59,196 bases of DNA from Chitinophagales bacterium (GCA_025057415.1 JANWXI010000004.1:1-59196), one strand, 5' to 3'; shown: positions 40,071-49,718, counted from the stretch's first letter. Numbers and translations are program-made. Notes: a model not told the origin generated them from the letters alone.

Positions 40071-40892
40071 ATGTACACACTCTTACAAGGCAAGCGCGGC
40101 ATCATCTTTGGCGCTTTAGATGAAAATTCAATAGCATGGAAAGTGGCTTTAAAAGCCAAAGAACACGGGGCAAAATTTACGCTTACCAACGCGCCGGTGG
40201 CGCTTAGGTTAGGCGCTGTGAATGCGCTTGCCGAACAATGTAGTACGGTGGTAATTCCGGCAGATGCCACCTTGGTAGATGACCTGGAGAAACTTATTCA
40301 GCAAAGTGTACACCATTTAGGCGGTAAACTTGATTTTGTACTGCACTCCATCGGCATGAGCCCTAACGTACGCAAAGGCAGGCATTACACAGACCTCAAT
40401 TATGAGTGGTACCAAAAAACGCTGGATATATCTGCCATATCGCTTCACAAGTTACTCCAAACACTCCGCAAGCACGATGCGATGAACGAATGGGGCAGCA
40501 TTGTCACGCTCACGTACATTGCCGCGCAGCGCGCTTTTCCCGGATATGGCGATATGGCCGATGCCAAAGCCATGTTAGAGAGTATTGTGCGTTCGTTTGG
40601 TTACTACTATGGTGTAGAAAAGAAGGTGCGCATCAACAGCGTATCGCAGTCGCCTACCAAAACTACGGCAGGCACGGGCATCAAAGGGTTCAACGAGTTT
40701 TTTGAATTTGCCCAAAGTATGAGTCCGCTTGGCAACGCCCCTGCTGATGACTGTGCCAATTACTGTATTGCGCTGTTCAGCGACCTGACCCGGTATGTGA
40801 CCATGCAGAACCTTTACCATGACGGAGGTTTCAGTAGCATGGGTGTGAGCGAGTTGCTCATGCAAAAACTCACCGGTGCATCTGATAATTGA
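40071..40892 (+). CDS. fabI: Enoyl-[acyl-carrier-protein] reductase (NADH)
   Basis: LQGKRGIIFGALDENSIAWKVA, LDFVLHSIGMSP, VRINSVSQSPTKTTAGTGIKGF. Confidence 0.93.
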   Translation: MYTLLQGKRGIIFGALDENSIAWKVALKAKEHGAKFTLTNAPVALRLGAVNALAEQCSTVVIPADATLVDDLEKLIQQSVHHLGGKLDFVLHSIGMSPNVRKGRHYTDLNYEWYQKTLDISAISLHKLLQTLRKHDAMNEWGSIVTLTYIAAQRAFPGYGDMADAKAMLESIVRSFGYYYGVEKKVRINSVSQSPTKTTAGTGIKGFNEFFEFAQSMSPLGNAPADDCANYCIALFSDLTRYVTMQNLYHDGGFSSMGVSELLMQKLTGASDN

Positions 40893-40921
40893 TTTAAAAT
40901 AACGTATAAACGGTTACATCC

Positions 40922-41908
40922 ATGGAATACAGACGCCTGGGGAAATCGGGTTTACAGGTAAGCGCACTCTCGCTCGGTAGTTGGGTTACGTTTGGCAATC
41001 AAATCAGCGATGATGTGGCAAAGCAACTGATGGTGGCTGCGTATGAGGCAGGAGTCAATTTTTTTGACAATGCCGAAGTGTATGCGTATGGACGGAGCGA
41101 AATTGTAATGGGGAACATATTGCGCAAAATGAATTGGGACAGGGATACGTGGCTTGTTTCGTCAAAAGTTTATTGGGGGCGTTGCCAGAATCCGCGCCCT
41201 AATCAAAAAGGGCTGATGCGCAAACACATCGTAGAGGCATGTAACGCTGCACTGCAGCGCCTGCAGGTAGATTACCTGGATATTTACTTTGCTCACCGCC
41301 CCGATGTAAACACGCCCATGGAGGAAGTGGTGTGGAGTTTTCATAACCTGATATTACAAGGCAAAATACTGTATTGGGGCACCAGCGAGTGGACAGCTCA
41401 ACAAATCACAGAGGCGCACTTGATAGCCGAAAAGCATCACCTCATAGGACCGGTAGCCGAGCAAAATCAATACAACATGCTCCACCGCAAAATGATGGAG
41501 CGCGATTACCTGCCGTTATTTCAGCGTTTCGGTATGGGCACCACGATATGGAGCCCGCTTGCATCGGGGTTACTCACCGACAAATACTTTGACGGAACCC
41601 TGAACGAAAAAACCCGCATGGACATGATGCAATGGCTGCGCGACAGGTCGTTGGGCGATGCCGAAAAGATGGACAAGGCGCGTAAACTGCACCAACTTGC
41701 CAAGTCACTCGGTATTCCGCTCGCTCAATTGGCATTGGCATGGTGCCTGAAAAATCCCAACGTTTCTACTGTAATTTTAGGCGCCAGTAAACTCTCGCAG
41801 CTACAGGAAAATCTCAAATGTTTTGACGCGCTGCCTCTTTTAACCGATGACGTGATGGAGCAGATAGAGAGCATCCTTCAAAATAAACCCTCATTGCCTG
41901 TTTACTGA
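40922..41908 (+). CDS. Aldo/keto reductase (voltage-gated K+ channel beta-subunit-like)
   Basis: MEYRRLGKSGLQVSALSLGSWVTFGNQ, FFDNAEVYAYGRSE, YWGTSEWTAQQI. Confidence 0.93.
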   Translation: MEYRRLGKSGLQVSALSLGSWVTFGNQISDDVAKQLMVAAYEAGVNFFDNAEVYAYGRSEIVMGNILRKMNWDRDTWLVSSKVYWGRCQNPRPNQKGLMRKHIVEACNAALQRLQVDYLDIYFAHRPDVNTPMEEVVWSFHNLILQGKILYWGTSEWTAQQITEAHLIAEKHHLIGPVAEQNQYNMLHRKMMERDYLPLFQRFGMGTTIWSPLASGLLTDKYFDGTLNEKTRMDMMQWLRDRSLGDAEKMDKARKLHQLAKSLGIPLAQLALAWCLKNPNVSTVILGASKLSQLQENLKCFDALPLLTDDVMEQIESILQNKPSLPVY

Positions 41909-42075
41909 GTTTTGCCTGTACATCAGGTTTTATAGTTTACGGTACATGGTGATAAACAGACGAGCCGATGAATCAACAAAGCATATCATCTTTCAGCATT
42001 TAGACGAATCATTGCTTGAAAAGGTGAATTGGTAATTTCAAAAACTTTGTATTGGTTTGATGTAAACACAATCGC

Positions 42076-43419
42076 ATGGAACGACTCACCGGCATATTCG
42101 GTATGTTATTCATCATTTTCCTGGCATGGTTGTTATCTAACAATAAGCGAAATGTGAACTGGCGGTTGGTGGGGGTGGGGCTTACGTTGCAGTTGCTTTT
42201 CGCCATTCTCATTTTAAAGGGCAACGAATTAGCCGCAGTATTTGCACCCCTTGGCTGGCCGAAAGTATTTTTCAACTTCGTTAGCCGTGCATTTGTTAAG
42301 GTGCTGAGCTTTACCACTCAGGGTGCCACGTTTGTGTTTGGGAAATTAGCCGTTTCGCCCGGGGTGCAGGATTCGCTTGGTTTCTTTTTTGCATTTCAGG
42401 TGTTGCCTTCCATAATTTTTTTCTCTTCGGTGATGTCGGTTTTGTACTATTTAGGCATCATGCAAAAAATAGTACAGGGGATGGCATGGGTCATGTACAA
42501 ACTGATGCGTACAAGCGGGGCAGAGAGCTTATCGTGCACAGCCAACATTTTTGTTGGGCAAACCGAAGCACCCCTGATGATTAAACCATTCGTAAGCACG
42601 ATGACGCAGAGTGAATTACTTGCCATTATGACCGGAGGCATGGCTACCATAGCCGGTGGGGTGATGGCTGCATATATCCAAATGCTGGGCAATGCGTATG
42701 CTGCCTCGCATGGAATACCTCTGCAACTGGCACAGGTGCAATTTGCCGAGCAGTTGCTGGGCGCCAGTTTTATGGCAGCGCCTGCCGCTCTGGTAATTGC
42801 GAAAATCATCTATCCGGAAACCGAAACACCCGTGACCCGCCACGGGGTGAAGGTAGAGGTGGAGCAGACCTCCTCAAACCTCATTGAAGCCGCCGCAGAT
42901 GGTGCATCCGGCGGGTTACAACTGGCGCTAAACGTTGGCGCCATGTTGTTGGCATTTATTGCGTTAATAGCCCTTGCCAACTGGGGATTGGGTAAAGTAG
43001 GAGAGTTGGGTACAATCAACGAGTGGTGTATGCAGCACTTCGGGCAAAAGCTGAGTTTACAATTATTGTTTGGTATCGTTTTACAATATGTGGCGCTGGC
43101 TATTGGCGTGCCGCCATCAGAAGCATTTCATTTCGGGTCATTGCTGGGAACCAAAGTAGTGCTTAACGAATTTGTGGCATACAGCGAATTGTCTTCACTT
43201 ATCTCCAATAAAAGTATTGCGCTCAATAAAACAGTGTTTATGAGCACATTTGCCCTTTGTGGATTTGCCAATCTGAGCAGTATTGCCATTCAGATTGGCG
43301 GGCTAAGTCCATTAGCGCCGGAGCGCAGAGGCGACCTGGCGCGTCTGGGTTTAAGGGCTGTGGCCGGTGGCACCCTTGCTAACCTGATGACTGCCACCAT
43401 CGCAGGCATCCTGCTGTGA
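42076..43419 (+). CDS. Concentrative nucleoside transporter (NupC/CNT family)
   Basis: ESLSCTANIFVGQTEAPLMIKPFVSTMTQSELLAIMTGGMATIAGGVMAAYI, FALCGFANLSSIAIQIGGL. Confidence 0.95.
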   Translation: MERLTGIFGMLFIIFLAWLLSNNKRNVNWRLVGVGLTLQLLFAILILKGNELAAVFAPLGWPKVFFNFVSRAFVKVLSFTTQGATFVFGKLAVSPGVQDSLGFFFAFQVLPSIIFFSSVMSVLYYLGIMQKIVQGMAWVMYKLMRTSGAESLSCTANIFVGQTEAPLMIKPFVSTMTQSELLAIMTGGMATIAGGVMAAYIQMLGNAYAASHGIPLQLAQVQFAEQLLGASFMAAPAALVIAKIIYPETETPVTRHGVKVEVEQTSSNLIEAAADGASGGLQLALNVGAMLLAFIALIALANWGLGKVGELGTINEWCMQHFGQKLSLQLLFGIVLQYVALAIGVPPSEAFHFGSLLGTKVVLNEFVAYSELSSLISNKSIALNKTVFMSTFALCGFANLSSIAIQIGGLSPLAPERRGDLARLGLRAVAGGTLANLMTATIAGILL

Positions 43420-43552
43420 GTGATTTTACTTTGTCCAGCCCGTATGGGTTGATGGGTTACGCTGTGCCGCTGAGAACGCCAGCGTATTACACAAGCAGTG
43501 TGTAAAGTTTCCTTTCTGTTTTGTATATTTGCAGTAGCAGAGTTTTTGACAT

Positions 43553-43672
43553 ACGCATTTTGTTGCCCGCTATAGGCGGGTTCTTCAGGGGAACCATGTG
43601 CAAATCATGGGCTGTGGCGCAACTGTGAGCCCGCCTGCGGCGGGTAAGCCAGATTACCTGACAAAATGTGCT
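43553..43672 (+). ncRNA. Cobalamin (B12) riboswitch
   Basis: GGGGAAcc..GTGcAAaTCatgGGCTGTGGCGCAACTGTGAGC...GTAAGCCAGATTACCTGAC; closing stem GCATTTTGT/ACAAAATG. Confidence 0.92.
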
Positions 43673-43729
43673 GTTGCAATGCCTTCGCTCTAAAGGCTAA
43701 GCACAACCATACCCCTTTTCTTACAGGGG

Positions 43730-43774
43730 CTGTTTTGTTGTTGCTGCCTTTGAGCGGCAAATACAACAAAACAG
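43730..43774 (+). promoter_or_regulatory. Large hairpin between riboswitch and first gene (candidate expression platform)
   Basis: CTGTTTTGTTG...CAACAAAACAG, 11-bp perfect stem with inner TTGC/GCAA pairing. Confidence 0.55.
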
Positions 43775-43779
43775 AGTAA

Positions 43780-43887
43780 ATGAACCATCACATATTTACT
43801 TGCTTTTTGCTCTCCGGTTACCCCCACGTTACGCGGAGCGGTTTCCTGCCGGAGTATTGCTTTTCAACCCAATATCCTGCGCCATGA
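43780..43887 (+). CDS. Possible 35-aa upstream ORF (MNHHIFTCFLLSGYPHVTRSGFLPEYCFSTQYPAP) overlapping next start by ATGA
   Basis: Hand translation; its TGA overlaps the ATG at 43884. Confidence 0.3.
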   Translation: MNHHIFTCFLLSGYPHVTRSGFLPEYCFSTQYPAP

Positions 43888-44282
43888 AACATGAAATAAA
43901 AACATGCCCGCGTTGCGGAAATGTATTTGAATGTAAAGTGGGCGATATCGCCAACTGTCAGTGCAACATACCGTTGAGCGACAGAACAAAGAAATTTTTG
44001 GCTGGCACTTACTACGATTGCCTTTGCGCTTCATGCCTGTTACACTTTGAAAAACTCAACGCGATTGCTTCTAAACAAACGTTTCCTGTGCAGAGCGAAC
44101 TGCTGATTGAAGGACTACACTACTACAGGGAGAACGGTTGTGTGGTCTTTACCGAACTATATCATTTGCTCAGGGGGTTTTGTTGCAACAGTGGATGCAG
44201 ACATTGTGTATATGGATACAAAAACCGCTCTACATCCAACTCTCCCGCTATAACCCTAACAAATACAAATATAAAAAACTGA
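43884..44282 (+). CDS. Cysteine-rich CWC-like / DUF5522-like protein
   Basis: KTCPRCGNVFECKVGDIANCQC...YDCLCASCLLHF and GLHYYRENGCVVFTELYHLLRGFCCNSGCRHCVYGYKNR. Confidence 0.82.
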   Translation: MKHEIKTCPRCGNVFECKVGDIANCQCNIPLSDRTKKFLAGTYYDCLCASCLLHFEKLNAIASKQTFPVQSELLIEGLHYYRENGCVVFTELYHLLRGFCCNSGCRHCVYGYKNRSTSNSPAITLTNTNIKN

Positions 44283-44286
44283 ATAT

Positions 44287-44856
44287 ATGTATAGGAGAAA
44301 TTTACAGCCAATCATGGCTTTGGATGTTTACCTTTCGGCATTACCCGTAGAAGAAGCACGCAAATTGTCGAAAGGCATCGGGGCAGCGCGTTTGCCCCGC
44401 TATCCTTTACTGTGTGCCGATGTAATCAGTTGTTATGGCGCTATGGCAATTCCGCCACATTTATATCAGGATTTAACTGCGCTGAAAAATTTATCTGTGA
44501 AATACAACTGGAACTGTAATTTCAGTTTTGTTTTGCGAAATGATTATGAGGCCATCGTAGTCACAGATACATTGCGTCAAATTATCTGGGTTAGCAGAGG
44601 TTTTAAAAAGATGACGGGCTACGACCCGGAGTACGCTATCGGGAAAAAGCCGGTTTTTCTGCAAGGACCCGAGACATCTCAGGCGGTTATCGCTTCCATC
44701 CGCCAAAAACTGCTTCGCGGTGAACCCTTCAGTGAAGTAATAGTGAATTACCGTAAAGACAAATCACCTTATCGCTGTGCGCTGCGCATATATCCGATTT
44801 GTGACTATGAAAAGCGCCCGGTTGCATTTATTGCTTTGGAAAAGCAAGTTGCTTGA
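44287..44856 (+). CDS. PAS domain protein, LOV-like but lacking the flavin-adduct Cys
   Basis: IVVTDTLRQIIWVSRGFKKMTGYDPEYAIGKKPVFLQGPETSQAVIASIRQKLLRGEPFSEVIVNYRKDKSPYRCALRIYPI. Confidence 0.85.
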   Translation: MYRRNLQPIMALDVYLSALPVEEARKLSKGIGAARLPRYPLLCADVISCYGAMAIPPHLYQDLTALKNLSVKYNWNCNFSFVLRNDYEAIVVTDTLRQIIWVSRGFKKMTGYDPEYAIGKKPVFLQGPETSQAVIASIRQKLLRGEPFSEVIVNYRKDKSPYRCALRIYPICDYEKRPVAFIALEKQVA

Positions 44857-44868
44857 TGCTTAAAACGT

Positions 44869-45843
44869 ATGAATAAGAATTACCATATAATCCTATCTGC
44901 GCTATTATTCACCGCGCACTTACACGCTCAGTTTCCCGGTCCGGTGGGTACTCCGGGTTCCACCGCTATTTACAAAGACAGCCCCATATTCATAGCATGG
45001 GCTACTGCATGCTCAGTGGTGAGGGGGTATCAAAACATTGCCGACCCCACACTCGGCTTCACATCGCATGGCGACTCCTCACAAGCTACCGGAATAGCCG
45101 ATGGCACCGGGGTGGTAAGTTTGGGCGATGGCGGTTACGCTATTCTGACTTTTGCCAAGCCCATTACCAACGGACCGGGTTTTGATTTTGCTGTGTTTGA
45201 AAATGCTTTCAACGACCAGTTTCTGGAGCTTGCGTTTGTTGAAGTAAGCAGTGATGGCATAAATTTTTTCCGCTTTCCTGCCACTTCACATACTCCCACA
45301 TCATCGCAAGTGGGCCCTTTCAGTAACACGGGCGATGCGACAAAACTCAACAACCTGGCCGGCAAGTATCGCGTACTTTACGGCACCCCATTCGATTTGC
45401 AGGAACTTGACACAGTTGTCGGCTTGAACATCAACTTTATTACGCATGTAAAAATCATAGATGTAGTTGGCAGTATAGACCCCCAGTACGCCACTTACGA
45501 CCACTGGGGTAACGCAATAAACGACCCCTTCCCTACGGCATTTGCCACCGGAGGTTTTGACTTAGACGCCGTAGGCGTGATACACGAACTGTCTACGGTA
45601 TCATTGGATGATATAGACAGACATGAACCGAAACTGTATCCCAATCCGGCACCCTCTTTACAGGATGTGAACTTTGCCCTATTCCCCTATGGCGCCCGCA
45701 TCCATATCAGCGATATTAACGGTAGGGAGATTTGTCATTTCAGGCGCGATGAGAAGGGAGATTGTGTTATTGAAAGCGGCACATATCTGGTAACTATACA
45801 AACCGAGACAGACCGCAAGCTTTACAAACTCCTGATTTATTGA
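44869..45843 (+). CDS. Secreted surface protein with T9SS type A C-terminus
   Basis: Signal peptide; GFDFAVFENAFNDQFLELAFVEVSSDGINFFRFPA...GGFDLDAVGVIHEL; C-terminal KLYPNPAPSLQDVNF. Confidence 0.85.
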   Translation: MNKNYHIILSALLFTAHLHAQFPGPVGTPGSTAIYKDSPIFIAWATACSVVRGYQNIADPTLGFTSHGDSSQATGIADGTGVVSLGDGGYAILTFAKPITNGPGFDFAVFENAFNDQFLELAFVEVSSDGINFFRFPATSHTPTSSQVGPFSNTGDATKLNNLAGKYRVLYGTPFDLQELDTVVGLNINFITHVKIIDVVGSIDPQYATYDHWGNAINDPFPTAFATGGFDLDAVGVIHELSTVSLDDIDRHEPKLYPNPAPSLQDVNFALFPYGARIHISDINGREICHFRRDEKGDCVIESGTYLVTIQTETDRKLYKLLIY

Positions 45844-45896
45844 TGGAGATTTACGTACCTCACTTTAAATAGCTGAATACACCATAACCAATTTAA

Positions 45897-46598
45897 ATGA
45901 ATGTACCCCATAAAACTGTTATGCACTGGAGCAGTGGTAAGGACTCGGCATTAGCCCTCTATTACCTGATGCGCGATTCGAAGTATAGTGTAGAATACCT
46001 CCTCACGGGCATAAATGCGCATCATCATAGGGTGAGTATGCACGGCCTGCGCGTAGAGTTACTGTATGAACAACTGCATGCCATTGGTATCAGAAACGGG
46101 GTGGTGTTGCTACCCGGCCAGCCTGACAACAAGACGTATGAAACGCTGATGCGCCGCAAAACATTACAACTGGCAAGGGAGGGTTTCACACATGCGGGGT
46201 TTGGGGATATTTATCTGAGCGATTTACGGCAATACCGCGAGCAACTGTACAATCCTCTTCACGTGCAATGTGTATTTCCGCTTTGGCACAAGAGTACTTC
46301 ACAACTCATACAGGAGTTTTTGAATTTTGGGTTTAAAGCCATTACGGTGAGTGTGAATGCATCCTTGTTGGATGAGACCTTCGTGGGGCGCCTGGTAGAT
46401 GAGGATTTTATCAAAGACCTGCCACCCAGCATTGACCCTTGTGGTGAAAACGGAGAATTTCACACCTTCTGCTATGATGGGCCGTATTTCAAACACCCGG
46501 TAAAATTTACCGTAGGTGAAAAGGTGCTCAAAGAATACAGCAACGGAACCGAAAGCAGCTCCTTTTGGTTTTGTGACCTGATACCTGCGTCGGACTAA
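45897..46598 (+). CDS. Dph6-related PP-loop ATP pyrophosphatase (diphthine-ammonia ligase family)
   Basis: VMHWSSGKDSALALYYLMRD PP-loop, GFTHAGFGDIYLSDLRQYRE, GENGEFHTFCYDGP. Confidence 0.9.
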   Translation: MNVPHKTVMHWSSGKDSALALYYLMRDSKYSVEYLLTGINAHHHRVSMHGLRVELLYEQLHAIGIRNGVVLLPGQPDNKTYETLMRRKTLQLAREGFTHAGFGDIYLSDLRQYREQLYNPLHVQCVFPLWHKSTSQLIQEFLNFGFKAITVSVNASLLDETFVGRLVDEDFIKDLPPSIDPCGENGEFHTFCYDGPYFKHPVKFTVGEKVLKEYSNGTESSSFWFCDLIPASD

Positions 46599-47686
46599 GG
46601 TATCTGCGCAGCATATACGCCAACCGGAACGTGGTAGAGCCAGCCGTATAAATCTTCGGCTTTACCTGATTTGATGGCTATCAATCTTTGGCGCAGTTTG
46701 TTAGAAACATCGCGAAGCTCTACCGGAGGCAATTCATATACTTCGCCTTTGTAGAAAAATTCACCGATGTGCGACAGCACGGCGGCGGTGCCGGTACCGA
46801 ACATATCGTCTAACTTACCCTGGTTGTGAGCATCAATCACCTCGTCAATCGAAATGTCGCGTTCTTGCACCACGTATCCTTCTTCCTGCGCCAGGGTAAT
46901 AATACTATCGCGGGTTACTCCGTGGAGGATAGTGCCTTCGTGCAGCGAAGGGGTGATGATGATGCCGTCAATGATTACGAAAATATTCATGGTGCCTATT
47001 TCCTGCAGGTAGCGGTGGTGGATACCGTCCAGCCACAGGATTTGGTCATAGCCCAGCTTCTTTATTTCGCGCAGGGGCATCATGGCAGCTGCATAATTCC
47101 CCGCGCACTTAGCGTATCCGGTGCCACCCGGAAAAGCCCGCACGTACTTGTCATGCACATACACCCGTACCGGATGATGATAGTATTTGCCCACCGGACT
47201 GGTGAACACGCAAAAGATGAACCGCTCGGCAGGTTTTATACCCACTATCTCTTCAGCGGCAAACATGAAAGGGCGTATGTAAAGTGATGAATCAGGCGAG
47301 GTGGGTATCCAGTCGCGGTCTATGGTGAGTAGATGGTCAATGGCGCCCATGAAAATTTCTTCGGGTACTTGAGGCATGGCCATACGCTCGGCTGATAGGT
47401 TGAAACGCTCAAAGTTCTTTTGGGGACGAAAAACGATGGGTACACCCTCATTGTTTTTTTCGGCTTTGATGCCTTCAAATATGGCTTGCCCGTAGTGTAA
47501 AGCCGAAAGCGCCGGATGGATGGAAATGTTGCCGAAGGGTACCACCCGGCAATTGTCCCAGTCACCGTTTTCGTATTCTGCAATAAACATGTGGTCAGAG
47601 AAAATAGACCCGAAAGGCAGGTTGCTGAAATCTACATTGCCGATGCGTGAACGTTTAGTACGTTCAATGTGTATTTTGTACCCCAT
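46595..47686 (-). CDS. ilvE: Branched-chain amino acid aminotransferase
   Basis: ALHYGQAIFEGIKAEK, KCAGNYAAAMMPLREIKKLGYDQILWLDGIHHRYLQEIGTMNIFVI. Confidence 0.94.
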   Translation of the reverse strand: MGYKIHIERTKRSRIGNVDFSNLPFGSIFSDHMFIAEYENGDWDNCRVVPFGNISIHPALSALHYGQAIFEGIKAEKNNEGVPIVFRPQKNFERFNLSAERMAMPQVPEEIFMGAIDHLLTIDRDWIPTSPDSSLYIRPFMFAAEEIVGIKPAERFIFCVFTSPVGKYYHHPVRVYVHDKYVRAFPGGTGYAKCAGNYAAAMMPLREIKKLGYDQILWLDGIHHRYLQEIGTMNIFVIIDGIIITPSLHEGTILHGVTRDSIITLAQEEGYVVQERDISIDEVIDAHNQGKLDDMFGTGTAAVLSHIGEFFYKGEVYELPPVELRDVSNKLRQRLIAIKSGKAEDLYGWLYHVPVGVYAAQIP

Positions 47687-47990
47687 GTCTTTTGTTTAGT
47701 GTGTGTGCCAAAGTTAGGAATATTTTACCGGTTTTAACGGAATAGTATTCCACATTCAGGCACAACTTATTACAAAGCTAATCCTACATCTGGTCAAAGC
47801 AAGGCGAGTGGTGTTTTTTAAAGAATTTGTAATGTTTCAGCAACCATTGGTAAATGACCGGCGCTATAGCCGCTTATATTTACGCGAGTGTGTTTTACAG
47901 GCAAATAGGGGAGTAAGTTTTATTTTTAGATGTAAGAGGAGTTTTTTAACCGGCGTATCGTTAGTAAAGTAGGAATCTGAGGTTGAAAAA

Positions 47991-48023
47991 TGTTGCGCCC
48001 CGACCTTTGGTCGGGGCGCAACA
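47991..48023 (-). terminator. Rho-independent terminator downstream of rplX (minus strand)
   Basis: TGTTGCGCCCCGACC-ttt-GGTCGGGGCGCAACA, T-run on the minus-strand 3' side. Confidence 0.85.
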
Positions 48024-48054
48024 AGTTATTGTTTATGAAAATGTGAATGTACCG

Positions 48055-48363
48055 TTAATCAATGGTCTTTTGCGTTTTTTTAGAGTAGCGCACCCTTTTG
48101 CCATTTTCAATGCGGCGGCCTACACGGGTAGGTTTACCGTCTGACATCAGCGCTACGTTAGAAATATGGATGCCACCGGGAACTTTAATGATGCCTCCCT
48201 GAGGATTTTTGGGACTGGGCTTTGTGTGTTTTGTTTTCAGGTTTATTCCCTCTACGTATACACGCATGTTCTTCCGGTCAATGTCAATTACTCTGCCTGT
48301 TTTGCCTTTGAATTCACCGGTAAGGATGTACACTGTGTCGTTTTTTTTGATGTGAAGTTTCAT
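48055..48363 (-). CDS. rplX: 50S ribosomal protein L24
   Basis: [46 protein letters not shown]. Confidence 0.96.
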   Translation of the reverse strand: MKLHIKKNDTVYILTGEFKGKTGRVIDIDRKNMRVYVEGINLKTKHTKPSPKNPQGGIIKVPGGIHISNVALMSDGKPTRVGRRIENGKRVRYSKKTQKTID

Positions 48364-48392
48364 GTTTTGTATTTTGAGAGGTTAACCATGTT

Positions 48393-48761
48393 TTAAAGCA
48401 CCTCAGGAGCAAGTGAAATGATTTTCATAAATTGCTTGTCGCGCAGCTCGCGGGCTACAGGGCCAAAGATGCGCGTACCGCGCGGCTCGTCCTGGTTGTT
48501 GAGCAATACCACAGCATTGTCATCAAAACGAATGTAAGAGCCGTCTTTGCGGCGGAAGGGTCGAGTGGTACGCACCACCACGGCTCTGGAAATTGATTTC
48601 TTTTTGATGCCTCCGGTGGGGAGTGCTTTTTTTACGGTAACCACCACCTTGTCACCTATGGCTGCATATCTTCTGCGCGTACCGCCCAGTACGCGAATGA
48701 TGAGCACTTCCTTGGCGCCACTGTTATCAGCCACATTTACTCTAGATTCCTGTTGCAACAT
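48393..48761 (-). CDS. rplN: 50S ribosomal protein L14
   Basis: [33 protein letters not shown]. Confidence 0.97.
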   Translation of the reverse strand: MLQQESRVNVADNSGAKEVLIIRVLGGTRRRYAAIGDKVVVTVKKALPTGGIKKKSISRAVVVRTTRPFRRKDGSYIRFDDNAVVLLNNQDEPRGTRIFGPVARELRDKQFMKIISLAPEVL

Positions 48762-48796
48762 AATGTTACGTTTTTAAAAGCGTTGTGGTAAAAAAA

Positions 48797-49051
48797 TCAT
48801 TTGGCTCTCTCAATAATTTCCACCAATCGCCAGCGCTTGGTTTTGCTGAGCGGACGGGTTTCGGCTATACGCACTATGTCGCCAACTTTGGCTTCGTTTT
48901 TCTCGTCATGAGCTTTGAAGCTTTTGGTTTGCTTCATGTACTTGCCATAAATAGGGTGCTGCACCTTTCTTTCAATAGAGACAGTGATGGTTTTATCCAT
49001 CTTATCGCTTGTAACGATGCCGATACGTTCTTTTCTGAGTTTTCTTTCCAT
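48797..49051 (-). CDS. rpsQ: 30S ribosomal protein S17
   Basis: [45 protein letters not shown]. Confidence 0.97.
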   Translation of the reverse strand: MERKLRKERIGIVTSDKMDKTITVSIERKVQHPIYGKYMKQTKSFKAHDEKNEAKVGDIVRIAETRPLSKTKRWRLVEIIERAK

Positions 49052-49057
49052 AGTAAG

Positions 49058-49285
49058 CTATGCTTTGTTTTCCTTTTTGCGTTTGTTAAGCTCTGTGAGC
49101 ATCCGGGCTATGTTTCTGCGTTTGGTGCGTATAGCCAGGGGGTTATCGAGCGGGGTTACAGAATGGTTGAATACCATTCTCCGCAGTTCCTCGCGTTCGC
49201 TCTTAATTTTGGCGATGAGGTCTTCTGTTACAAACTGCTGAATGTCCTTCTGGTTAAGTTTTTTATTAACACCCATGATTGACAA
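49058..49285 (-). CDS. rpmC: 50S ribosomal protein L29
   Basis: Position between rplP and rpsQ; EELRRMVFNHSVTPLDNPLAIRTKRRNIARMLTELNKR. Confidence 0.93.
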   Translation of the reverse strand: MSIMGVNKKLNQKDIQQFVTEDLIAKIKSEREELRRMVFNHSVTPLDNPLAIRTKRRNIARMLTELNKRKKENKA

Positions 49286-49295
49286 GTTTTATAAC

Positions 49296-49718
49296 TTAAG
49301 CGCCAATAGCATCCCTGCGGGTTATAAATTTGGTTTTCACCGAAAGTTTGTGCGCCGCCAGCATCATGGCTTCGTGAGCAACCTCGCGGCTCACCCCGTC
49401 CACTTCAAACAATATACGGCCTGCTTCTACCATAGCTTCCCAACCTTCGGGGTTTCCTTTACCTTTCCCCATGCGCACCTCAAGCGGTTTGCGGGTAATG
49501 GGCTTGTCAGGAAATATCCGTATCCACACTTTTCCCTCGCGCTTCATAAAGCGGGTAAATGCCACCCGTGCGGCCTCTATCTGCTTGTTGCTGATTCGCC
49601 CGCTCTCAATGGCTTTAAGTCCGTAAGTGCCAAAAGCAATCTCAGCGCCGCGGTAGGTTTTATCGGCTACGCGCCCCTTTTGGGTCTTGCGCCATCTGGT
49701 ACGTTTAGGGAGTAACAT
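49296..49718 (-). CDS. rplP: 50S ribosomal protein L16
   Basis: [16 protein letters not shown]...[44 protein letters not shown]. Confidence 0.97.
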   Translation of the reverse strand: MLLPKRTRWRKTQKGRVADKTYRGAEIAFGTYGLKAIESGRISNKQIEAARVAFTRFMKREGKVWIRIFPDKPITRKPLEVRMGKGKGNPEGWEAMVEAGRILFEVDGVSREVAHEAMMLAAHKLSVKTKFITRRDAIGA

